9,212 bases of DNA from G963669175 sp964648415. GTDB taxonomy: Bacteria; Electryoneota; Electryoneia; Electryoneales; Electryoneaceae. A program made the translations under genes and the position numbers. The DNA is taken from positions 1 through 9,212 of the forward strand of contig CAZYOC010000183.1 in the NCBI GenBank assembly GCA_964648415.1. Direction: 5' to 3'. Within the stretch, counting starts at the first letter, position 1. Every line of letters starts with the position of its first letter. Of the stretch, positions 1 to 4,967 are shown piece by piece. Under the pieces are notes generated by a model. It was not told the origin of the DNA and made no database searches. It was given only the letters and a program-made list of their open reading frames with translations.

Positions 1-92
1 CAAGAATACAAAATGTTAGCAATTCTGAACCGAAATAGTGTTTAATAGGGTGTTTGCATAGTTAACATATTGTAGTATATAAACATGACTGG
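1..92 (+). repeat. Dispersed repeat body, copy 1 (truncated by the window edge)
   Basis: This AT-rich block aligns without net indels to 9029-9120, with 78 of 92 positions identical by my hand count. Its first 44 bases recur inverted at 4807-4850 (40 of 44 identical). It runs straight into a 20-bp hairpin at 93-112. In the 9029 copy the body is also preceded by a hairpin (8997-9016), so the left hairpin of this copy probably lies just outside the window. No convincing reading frame is present. I interpret it as a noncoding interspersed element. Confidence 0.85.
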
Positions 93-141
93 ATTCCAGC
101 CTTCGCTGGAATGAGATCGGTTCCTATTGTGCAACAGTCTG
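93..141 (+). repeat. dRS3-like hairpin module plus conserved flank
   Basis: ATTCCAGC (93-100), loop CTTC and GCTGGAAT (105-112) form a perfect 8-bp stem. The flank 113-141 (beginning GAGATCGGTT and ending CAGTCTG) recurs after the hairpin at 4863-4882 (21 of 29 identical). In inverted orientation it recurs around 8933-8955. The hairpin fits the general form ATTCC-x-GC-N4-GC-x-GGAAT shared by all copies in this window. Confidence 0.85.
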
Positions 142-192
142 TATAAACTGATTCTTGATCGTTTTGTCTCATAAAAGCTGGCAACGGAGTAT

Positions 193-212
193 ATCCCCGC
201 CTCCGCGAGGAT
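193..212 (+). repeat. Degenerate dRS3-like hairpin
   Basis: ATCCCCGC, loop CTCC and GCGAGGAT pair with one C-A mismatch. This is a diverged copy of the module at 93-112. It lies about 45 bp past the end (3' side) of the minus-strand membrane protein gene that stops at 258, where a stem-loop could also help end transcription. No U-tract follows on the minus strand, so a terminator role is unsupported. Confidence 0.6.
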
Positions 213-257
213 GGCATTAAAGGACATTTTTTACGAGAAATGCTCCAGAAGCTTGCA

Positions 258-626
258 TCAGGGCAGCTGATTCCGCACCTGCTTCCGATACCGCCATCCC
301 ACCAGGAACAGCAAGCCGATCAGAAACGCCGGGCCGGAGATGATGAAGAAAGAGCCGGGATGGACATCGCCCCACATCATAACGAGGTAGAAGATGCCCG
401 CGCCGGTGAATCCAACAGCACCGATCCATTCCCATTTCCAGGCGAGCAGAAGAATCCCGGCCAGCACGAAATTCGGGATGAGATGGATCAGAAATCCCGT
501 CAGAGATTCCCGGAAGGTGTGCTCCTCGCTGAACACGTCGAGGGCGAAGAACGCCAGGAACAGGATGAAGAGAATCGTCAGGATGCGTGGGGTCCAGAAC
601 AGGGTTCGGCCAACGGCGGGTCTCAT
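258..626 (-). CDS. Small four-helix inner-membrane protein, function unknown
   Basis: The gene encodes 122 residues, almost entirely hydrophobic. Four membrane segments can be read at about residues 13-29, 45-62, 68-84 and 92-108, separated by short charged loops. The second helix is followed by the aromatic-rich motif AWKWEWIG, and the protein ends in a basic tail (YRKQVRNQ), consistent with a cytoplasmic C-terminus. The ATG at 626 is preceded by a strong Shine-Dalgarno, GGGAGG, 6 bases upstream. The pattern (WTPRIL near the start, WEWIG in the middle) resembles a family of short uncharacterised membrane proteins frequent in Bacteroidetes-like genomes; this is recalled by eye, with no search done. 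It diverges from the cold-shock gene across about 220 bp. Overlapping frames on both strands lack such a hydrophobic pattern or good start signals. No enzymatic motif is visible, so no function is assigned. Confidence 0.85.
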   Translation of the reverse strand: MRPAVGRTLFWTPRILTILFILFLAFFALDVFSEEHTFRESLTGFLIHLIPNFVLAGILLLAWKWEWIGAVGFTGAGIFYLVMMWGDVHPGSFFIISGPAFLIGLLFLVGWRYRKQVRNQLP

Positions 627-759
627 CTGTTGCCTCCCGGAAGAACGTGTTCGCGGCTCTCACACCAACTGGCACAATCCCTCAAAACACTTCAGGTATT
701 GGATTTCCAACATCTTGTCATCCGAAAAGAGAGTTCGGAAGACCGAAACCATTTTCCCC

Positions 760-789
760 TTGTGTTCGGCTCTCCGGTAACCGTATATT
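760..789 (+). promoter_or_regulatory. Candidate sigma-70-type promoter of the cold-shock gene
   Basis: TTGTGT (760-765) and TATATT (784-789) are separated by 18 bp. This predicts a transcript starting near 796 with a leader of about 53 nt. A hairpin-capable inverted repeat, TCCGAA (721-726) and TTCGGA (734-739), lies just upstream and could be a regulator site. There is no experimental support. Confidence 0.5.
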
Positions 790-837
790 GTTTATCGAAG
801 CGGGCCGAAAGGTGGTCCGCATTTTTCTTCTATTTTC

Positions 838-842
838 AGGAG
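838..842 (+). promoter_or_regulatory. Shine-Dalgarno of the cold-shock gene
   Basis: AGGAG lies 7 bases before the ATG at 850. This spacing selects ATG 850 over the in-frame TTG at 847, which would add only one residue. Confidence 0.85.
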
Positions 843-849
843 TAGTTTG

Positions 850-1047
850 ATGCACGGCAAAGTAAAGTGGTTTGACAGTGGTAAGGGCTTTGGTTTCATC
901 GAGCCCGACGAAGGTTCCGACGTATTTGTACACTACAGCGCCATTGAAGGCGATGGGTTCAAATCGTTGAACGACGACGACGAAGTCGAGTTTGAACTGA
1001 CGCAGGGCCCGAAGGGTCCGGCGGCGGCCAACGTTCGGCGCGTCTAG
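850..1047 (+). CDS. csp: Cold-shock-domain protein (CspA family), RNA chaperone
   Basis: The gene encodes a 65-residue single cold-shock domain, the usual length for bacterial CspA-type proteins. These five-stranded OB-fold proteins bind single-stranded RNA and DNA in the cytoplasm and melt RNA secondary structure. Both nucleic-acid-binding signatures are present: RNP1 as KGFGFI (residues 12-17) and RNP2 as VFVHY (25-29). The N-terminal GKVKWFD (3-9) and the C-terminal segment QGPKGPAAANV are also characteristic. The gene stands alone between a candidate promoter and a rho-independent terminator, so it is probably monocistronic. Whether it is induced by cold cannot be told: the leader is only about 50 nt, much shorter than the long thermosensing leader of E. 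coli cspA. The family assignment is secure; the specific paralogue is not. Confidence 0.97.
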   Translation: MHGKVKWFDSGKGFGFIEPDEGSDVFVHYSAIEGDGFKSLNDDDEVEFELTQGPKGPAAANVRRV

Positions 1048-1071
1048 TACGACCTCTGTTGCGAAAACGCT

Positions 1072-1105
1072 AACGCCCAGCCTGTTTCAGGTTGGGCGTT
1101 TTTTT
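1072..1105 (+). terminator. Rho-independent terminator of the cold-shock gene
   Basis: AACGCCCAGCCTG (1072-1084) and CAGGTTGGGCGTT (1088-1100) form a 13-bp stem with one G-U pair and a TTT loop, followed by a run of T through 1105. It begins 25 bp after the stop codon. Confidence 0.95.
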
Positions 1106-1252
1106 CTCTCAGCGCACACGCTCGTTCAACACCCGTCCGGTTATCCAGATATTCATGAGTATTCATGCTTCGTCAACTTAACCATTGATATAGAATCGGT
1201 TTATTAGGATTTCGGCCTTGAATCACATGACTACATTTTTTCGCCGCCCAAT
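1106..1252. other. Intergenic stretch without recognised features
   Basis: This lies between the cold-shock terminator and the stem-loop cluster. It is AT-richer than the flanking genes. I see no reading frame with a start signal and no convincing promoter; a short T-run at 1235-1241 is not attached to a stem. Confidence 0.5.
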
Positions 1253-1358
1253 ACAACCCGCTTCCGGGTTGTCAAAGAGGACAAACCTGTCTCCCAAGGT
1301 GCGCGCCAAACAAACGGCGCGAACCTTGGGCTGTGACAGAGAACCACTACCGTGGTTC
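1253..1358. repeat. Cluster of three consecutive stem-loops
   Basis: Hairpin 1 pairs ACAACCCG (1253-1260) with CGGGTTGT (1265-1272). Hairpin 2 pairs 1293-1307 with 1316-1330, giving 14 of 15 pairs with one G-A mismatch and an 8-base A-rich loop. It extends outward by CTGTC (1287-1291) with GACAG (1335-1339). Hairpin 3 pairs GAACCAC (1341-1347) with GTGGTTC (1352-1358). The cluster lies just past the radical SAM stop codon on the minus strand. No U-tract follows any stem in either direction, so these are not classical terminators. They may protect the 3' end of the operon mRNA or be a repeat element. Confidence 0.75.
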
Positions 1359-1376
1359 ATTCGTGAAATATCCGGG

Positions 1377-2822
1377 CTATAGGGCCTCCTCCAGGTCCAC
1401 CCGTTGCCTGAAATCGGCTTTGATGGTAGCGTCCTTCTGAAGGTTCAATAATTCCAGCAACTTCATATACGCCTTGTTGCGTTTCAGCCAGTTGATGTTC
1501 AACCGCCGAGCGTAGTGGGCGATGCCGATGTCGATAAATCGAAATTCGAACACCCGCTTCACAGTCTCGTTGAAGGAATAGAACTTCCGGTGGGCATACA
1601 CCTGCGCCCGTTGCAACGCCGCCAGGCTGAAATTCTTGGGCCGGAACACCACGTGGTGGGCATCGTACAGGCTCCAGTCCGTGAAGGTGATGCGCCCCTC
1701 ATCCTTCAGCTTCTCGTAATTCCGCGTCCCCGGAAGCGGTATCAGGATCAGGAATTGCGCTGAGGACAAGCGGTTCTTACGTGCGAAGCGAACGGTCTCC
1801 TTTACCGTCTCCGCATTGTCGTCGTCCAGCCCCAGGATGAACATGCCGTGAATGTGGATGCCGTGCTTGTCGAACACCCGCGCCGCGCGGCTCATGTCCT
1901 CCACCGTCGCCTGCTTCTTCATCGCCGCCAGGCTTTCCGGGTTGATCGACTCGAACCCGATGAACACCGTATGGCACCCCGCTTTCTTCAGCAGCTTGAC
2001 CATCTCCTTGTCCCTGGCTACGTCAGCACGGAGCTGCGCGGACCACTGGAACGTGAAGCCCTCCTCGATCATCGCGTTGAGAAGCTCTCGCGTGCTCGCC
2101 TTGTTCGCGGTGAAGTGGTCATCGTAGAAGAAGACATAGTTCTTCTTGTCGTTGTGCAGACGCAGCTCCTGCAGGATGTTCTCGGTGCTGCGGCGACGGT
2201 ATTTCCGGCCGAACATCCCGGTCACCGAACAGAACGAGCAATCAAACGGGCACCCGCGCGAGGTCTGGATCGGGATGATATGTTTGCCCGCCATGTACAA
2301 CGATTTGCCCTTCATCAGCGACCAGTCGGGAAGCGGGATGTTCATCAGATCCACCATCTCCGCCGACCGCTCGTTGTGCTGCACGCTGCCGTCAGACTTC
2401 CGGTAACTGAGGTTTGGAACCTTGGTCCAGTTGCGAGTAGTGACCAGCTCGCTGAGAAAGATGGGAAACGCGGTCTCCGCTTCGCCTCGCATGACGAAAT
2501 CGGCGTGTTCGAGAGCTTCTTCCGGCAGAAACGTGACATGCGGGCCGCCCATGATCACCGGCGCGCCCAGTTTCCGGGCCTTGTCGGCGACAGCGTACGC
2601 ACGAGGCGCGGTCGAGGTGATCGTGGAGACGCCCACCAGGTCGGCTTTCGCCACCTCGTCCCAGTCGATGGGATGCTGCTCTTCGATGATCACAGTCACG
2701 TCCCAGCCCAGCTTGCCGGCCAATGTGCCCAGCAATACCGAGCCCAGCCGTGGCAGAGAAAACCCGGAGAAAATGTGAAGATTCGGCGCTTTCGGCTCAA
2801 TCATAATCAGCTTGAATGGCAT
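1377..2822 (-). CDS. Radical SAM enzyme with N-terminal cobalamin (B12)-binding-type domain
   Basis: This 481-residue cytoplasmic enzyme has the two-domain layout of class B radical SAM proteins. Residues about 5-125 form a Rossmann-like B12-binding domain (ADLVGVSTITST at 60-71, VIMGGPHVTFLPEEAL at 89-104, RGEAE at 112-116). The canonical DxHxxG cobalt-ligand motif is absent, as in many members of this group. Residues about 183-390 form the radical SAM barrel, with the [4Fe-4S] cysteines in CPFDCSFC (Cys191, Cys195, Cys198) following TSRG, and GFES at 289-292. A basic alpha-helical tail of about 90 residues ends the protein. The family commonly performs SAM-dependent methylations, cyclisations or rearrangements on unactivated carbon or phosphorus; the substrate here cannot be read from sequence. 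The ATG at 2822 has AGGAG 7 bases upstream, made from the last codons of the MerR gene 4 bp away, so translation is probably coupled. Hopanoid- or bacteriochlorophyll-type roles are possible but unsupported by neighbours. Confidence 0.93.
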   Translation of the reverse strand: MPFKLIMIEPKAPNLHIFSGFSLPRLGSVLLGTLAGKLGWDVTVIIEEQHPIDWDEVAKADLVGVSTITSTAPRAYAVADKARKLGAPVIMGGPHVTFLPEEALEHADFVMRGEAETAFPIFLSELVTTRNWTKVPNLSYRKSDGSVQHNERSAEMVDLMNIPLPDWSLMKGKSLYMAGKHIIPIQTSRGCPFDCSFCSVTGMFGRKYRRRSTENILQELRLHNDKKNYVFFYDDHFTANKASTRELLNAMIEEGFTFQWSAQLRADVARDKEMVKLLKKAGCHTVFIGFESINPESLAAMKKQATVEDMSRAARVFDKHGIHIHGMFILGLDDDNAETVKETVRFARKNRLSSAQFLILIPLPGTRNYEKLKDEGRITFTDWSLYDAHHVVFRPKNFSLAALQRAQVYAHRKFYSFNETVKRVFEFRFIDIGIAHYARRLNINWLKRNKAYMKLLELLNLQKDATIKADFRQRVDLEEAL

Positions 2823-2826
2823 GGTG

Positions 2827-3528
2827 TTACTCCTTCTCCAGTTTCGTCCGGGCCTGGTTCTTCAACTGGTTCATGCTGCGTTTGTGCTTCTTCAGCAGGT
2901 TCTCCCAGCGCTGGATGCCCTCTTTGAACATGTTCATGCGTTCGCGGAGTTGCGTGATCTTCTCGTCCATCAGCTCGAAACGAGCCAGTGTTTCCTGCAA
3001 TGACAGGGACGAGAACCCGTTGCGAATCGCCACGAAATCCCGGAACAGTTCCGCCGTCTCCTTGATCTCTTCGAGGGAATAGCCGAAGCGCTGGAAGTCC
3101 TGGATCAACTGGCAGAGGTAAACGTACTCGGTGGTGTAGAGACGGAAACCGCCGGTGCTGCGGCCGTCAGGCTGGATGATCCCCTTCTCCTCCCAGTACT
3201 TGATGGTGCGGGGGTTTAACGAGGCGCGTTTGGCCAATTCGCCGACGGTGATCAATTCCTGCCCGCCGTTCTTCCGGTTCTTCTTCCCGTCCTTGCCCGG
3301 CAGGCCGACTTTGCGCACGATCTTCTGAATGTCCGCGATCTCGTAGCCCAGCCCGGTCAGTTGCAGGATCTGACGCGCCTGGTCGAGGTTTTCCGGCGTG
3401 TAAAACGGCGCCTCGCCCACAACCCCCGGATGCCGCACCAGGCCGTGCAACTCCCAGTCGGTCAGCGTCGCCTCTTCAATGCCCAGCTCTTCCACGAATT
3501 CACTGCGGGTCAACACATCCTGCGCCAC
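2827..3528 (-). CDS. Transcriptional regulator with two MerR-type HTH domains
   Basis: From the chosen GTG start this is 233 residues. Residues about 5-75 form a diverged MerR-like winged helix (TRSEFVEELGIEEATLTDWE, then FYTPENLDQARQI). After a lysine-rich linker (78-88) a canonical MerR domain follows at about 92-160, with TVGELAKRASLNPRTIKYWE (94-113), GGFRLYTTE and the helix FGYSLEEIKE. Residues about 178-230 look like a dimerising coiled coil. No metal-binding cysteines or large effector domain follow, so the signal is unknown. GTG 3528 was chosen because GGAGG (3537-3541) lies 8 bases upstream and the first domain starts immediately after. The alternative ATG at 3594 (GAGG 5 bases upstream) would add a 22-residue, Arg/Ser/Gly-rich leader. 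The TTG at 3639 lies upstream of the predicted transcription start and is unlikely. It is the first gene of an operon with the radical SAM enzyme and probably controls it and itself. Confidence 0.9.
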   Translation of the reverse strand: MAQDVLTRSEFVEELGIEEATLTDWELHGLVRHPGVVGEAPFYTPENLDQARQILQLTGLGYEIADIQKIVRKVGLPGKDGKKNRKNGGQELITVGELAKRASLNPRTIKYWEEKGIIQPDGRSTGGFRLYTTEYVYLCQLIQDFQRFGYSLEEIKETAELFRDFVAIRNGFSSLSLQETLARFELMDEKITQLRERMNMFKEGIQRWENLLKKHKRSMNQLKNQARTKLEKE

Positions 3529-3609
3529 GCCAGCTTCCTCCCTGTTGTTTCGTGCACCAGTACCGCTTCGCCCCGCAGAGCGAGAGCGTTGCATCGCCGC
3601 CTCGCAACA

Positions 3610-3627
3610 CCTGCCAGTGCACGTGCA
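3610..3627. promoter_or_regulatory. Second candidate operator half at the predicted transcription start
   Basis: CCTGCCAGTGCAC (3610-3622) repeats CCTGACAGTGCAC (3640-3652) with one mismatch, exactly 30 bp away. It runs into the 10-bp palindrome TGCACGTGCA (3618-3627). The two sites bracket the -10 box on roughly the same helix face. Confidence 0.45.
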
Positions 3628-3628
3628 G

Positions 3629-3658
3629 ATAATACACAACCTGACAGTGCACTGTCAA
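3629..3658 (-). promoter_or_regulatory. Promoter of the MerR-radical SAM operon
   Basis: Read on the minus strand, a perfect -35 box TTGACA (3658-3653) and a near-perfect -10 TATTAT (3634-3629) are separated by 18 bp. The predicted start is near 3622. The spacer is slightly longer than the 17-bp optimum, in the direction typical of MerR-activated promoters (19-20 bp), though not as long. Confidence 0.7.
3642..3657. promoter_or_regulatory. Perfect 16-bp palindrome, candidate operator over the -35 box
   Basis: TGACAGTGCACTGTCA is an exact palindrome that covers five bases of the -35 hexamer and extends into the spacer. It is a plausible dimer-binding site for the adjacent MerR-type regulator, probably for autoregulation (inference). 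Confidence 0.65.
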
Positions 3659-3745
3659 GTTTGAATTCTCTGAGAGGAGATTTCTGGAAAGCCAGGGTGA
3701 TGGAATCCGGAATTCTGAGCAGCAGAAGCGTGTTGGATGGTGAGG

Positions 3746-4039
3746 CTATTTCAGCAGAATGACGTGCTGTATTTCCTTTCTGCCTCCTCCTTCAAGAGAT
3801 AAGAAGTAGGTTCCAGAGGGATAATTGGCCAGGTAAATACTGTGCGAGATCCCTCCGGCATCCGTACGAATGTGAATGGGTTCAAACATCTGGCGGCCCT
3901 GATGAATGGAATAGAGTGTGAGAGTTCCTGTCAAACCTGCGGTGCTGCAATTAACTTGAATATAACTGTCAGCGGGTATCGTTCTTCGTTTGCTTCTTCG
4001 ACAGGCTTGCCACACCTGGGACAGAGGTAACCGATCCAA
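3746..4039 (-). pseudogene. Remnant of a secreted protein: likely T9SS type A C-terminal sorting domain
   Basis: The last ~70 codons before the TAG read like a type IX secretion sorting domain. There is a beta-rich segment (LTGTLTLYSIHQGRQM), then an IYLANYPSGTYFLSLEGG motif, then a C-terminal basic and hydrophobic strand (HVILLK). In known domains the equivalents are a strand ending in GR or GK, a P-S-G-x-Y-x-L turn and a final K-x-x-L/V-L-K. Such domains direct proteins through the T9SS to the cell surface and sit at the end of proteins usually several hundred residues long. Here everything upstream is missing. The frame has no ATG and no Shine-Dalgarno, and it continues without a stop into transposase sequence at about 4043. 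I read it as the 3' stump of a gene cut by an insertion sequence. The assignment is by pattern and is moderately sure; the passenger function is lost. Confidence 0.6.
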
Positions 4040-4042
4040 TCG

Positions 4043-4288
4043 CGTAGCGCCCCTTATCCGGTTGCATTTGCGACGTTCGTCGTAGCGGAAACCAATGTTT
4101 TTCTTGATCCGGGTTACGAAGAAAACCCCTTATTGCGTGAGTTGGTAGAACCAGGCGCTGTCGAAGTAGCCACGGTCGAACAGCAGCGTGTCGCCCGTGT
4201 GGAAACGAAACTTGCGTCCTTCCACGATATCGTGCTCTTTGGCCGAGGTCACGCGAATGACGCTAGAAGCCTGGCCGGAAAGTATGAT
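4043..4288 (-). pseudogene. Decayed IS4-type (DDE) transposase fragment
   Basis: On the minus strand, frame ending at 4133, the translation gives VIRVTSAKEHDIVEGRKF, then TGDTLLFDRGYFDSAWFYQL, then an in-frame TAA (4132-4130). After it comes GVFFVTRIKKNIGFRYDERR in the same frame. The block FDRGYFD-x3-FxxL plus VFFVTRIKKN is typical of the region around the second catalytic aspartate in IS4-family transposases of the DDE_Tnp_1 type. Only about 80 codons remain. The frame is closed by TGA at 4291-4289 on the N-terminal side and interrupted by the TAA, and the first catalytic Asp and the YREK region are missing. It cannot produce an active enzyme. The ancestral element probably inserted into the gene whose tail is at 3746-4039; clear terminal repeats are not visible. 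Confidence 0.72.
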
Positions 4289-4291
4289 TCA

Positions 4292-4441
4292 GACATTTCT
4301 ACAGGAGTAGTCGGTTCTCATTGCTGAATCGCGCGCGACGGAAGCGTTTCATAAACAGCATGATAGCGATAGTGCGTTCGTTGTATGAGAACCTGGATTT
4401 GGTCGGCTTGATACGAAAAATGACTTTCCGGCCGGGCTTCT
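4292..4441 (-). other. Possible further transposon debris, no intact gene
   Basis: A different minus-strand frame is open from about 4440 to 4302 and reads a basic stretch that includes KPTKSRFSYNERTIAIMLF and then RRARF before a TAG. It has no start signal. It may be a frameshifted part of the same mobile element or chance; I could not match it to a family. Confidence 0.3.
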
Positions 4442-4707
4442 AGTGCTCCATTGCACCAGGTATGAACGTTTCTGCTTGTTTCTTGATGAGTCAAGTTCAA
4501 GGCGATTTCGCGCCAGCATAGTGGTTCTACGTTAAGCGAAATGAACGCAGAAATTGACCATCAGAAACAAGCCCTTCGGGAGCGCGTCATTTGCCCCATG
4601 ACTGCGTTCCATCTTTTTGAAATAACCCGTTATGTCTGCAAAGATGCGCCTTGTCCTGAGACAAATGACGCGCTCAGAAAGCATCATAGCTGGTGCAATG
4701 GAGCACT
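4442..4707. repeat. Nested inverted-repeat block, possible MITE-like element
   Basis: A perfect 18-bp inverted repeat bounds the block: AGTGCTCCATTGCACCAG (4442-4459) and CTGGTGCAATGGAGCACT (4690-4707). Inside are a perfect 14-bp pair, GAGCGCGTCATTTG (4580-4593) and CAAATGACGCGCTC (4662-4675), and a 13-bp pair with one bulge (4475-4488 with 4559-4571). There is also a 7-bp pair, ATTTCGC (4505-4511) and GCGAAAT (4536-4542). No target-site duplication is evident at the outer ends. The open frames across the block resemble nothing known to me and are probably not genes. Confidence 0.7.
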
Positions 4708-4806
4708 GGTGCCAGTTCAGATCAATTGGACTCGTTGACTTGAAACCCGACAGTGAACTGACGGGCCAAACACCTGCTGATTCAACACTCAAACTCGACC
4801 TGATAG
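4708..4806. other. Intergenic stretch, short near-palindrome only
   Basis: A 20-bp near-palindrome at 4746-4765 pairs CCCG and CAGT with ACTG and CGGG across one A-A mismatch. I see nothing else here: no start signals, and composition like the neighbouring repeat debris. Confidence 0.4.
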
Positions 4807-4911
4807 TAAACACTATTTCGTTTCATAATTGCTGACATCTTGTATTCTTGCACCTTGTCTGGATTCCCGCCTACGCGGGAATGAGATCATTGGCTATTCT
4901 TTGACAGTCTG
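4807..4911 (-). repeat. Inverted copy of the dispersed repeat with dRS3-like hairpin
   Basis: Read on the minus strand, 4850-4807 matches positions 1-44 (40 of 44). The stretch 4851-4862 matches the spacer that joins hairpin and body at 9017-9028. The hairpin ATTCCCGCCTACGCGGGAAT (4863-4882) is a perfect 8-bp stem and matches the Neisseria dRS3 consensus exactly. The flank 4883-4911 resembles 113-141. Homology to the body stops at 4807, so roughly half of the body is missing. Confidence 0.8.
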
Positions 4912-4967
4912 TTTCGCAGGAATGACATGTTGTCAAAGTTGTTTAGACAAACTCCCAAGAACTCCTG

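Noticed and set aside
240..845. 201-codon plus-strand open frame and overlapping minus-strand frame 217-675
   Set aside because: Both overlap the hydrophobic membrane-protein gene, have composition of shadow frames, and lack good ribosome-binding sites.
1848..2927. 359-codon plus-strand open frame
   Set aside because: It is antisense to the radical SAM gene, with Arg/His-rich translation and no recognisable domain.
3594..3639. Upstream starts for the MerR gene (ATG 3594, TTG 3639)
   Set aside because: TTG 3639 lies before the predicted transcription start. ATG 3594 is possible but has a weaker ribosome-binding site and adds a low-complexity leader before the first HTH.
4531..4537. Integron attC-like GTTRRRY core (GTTAAGC)
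   Set aside because: It is a single seven-base match with no paired core site, no integrase and no cassette structure.
4532..4813. Small minus-strand and plus-strand frames inside the inverted-repeat block
   Set aside because: Similar peptides on opposite strands (WCNGAL) come only from the inverted repeat. There is no start signal, and the composition is intergenic.
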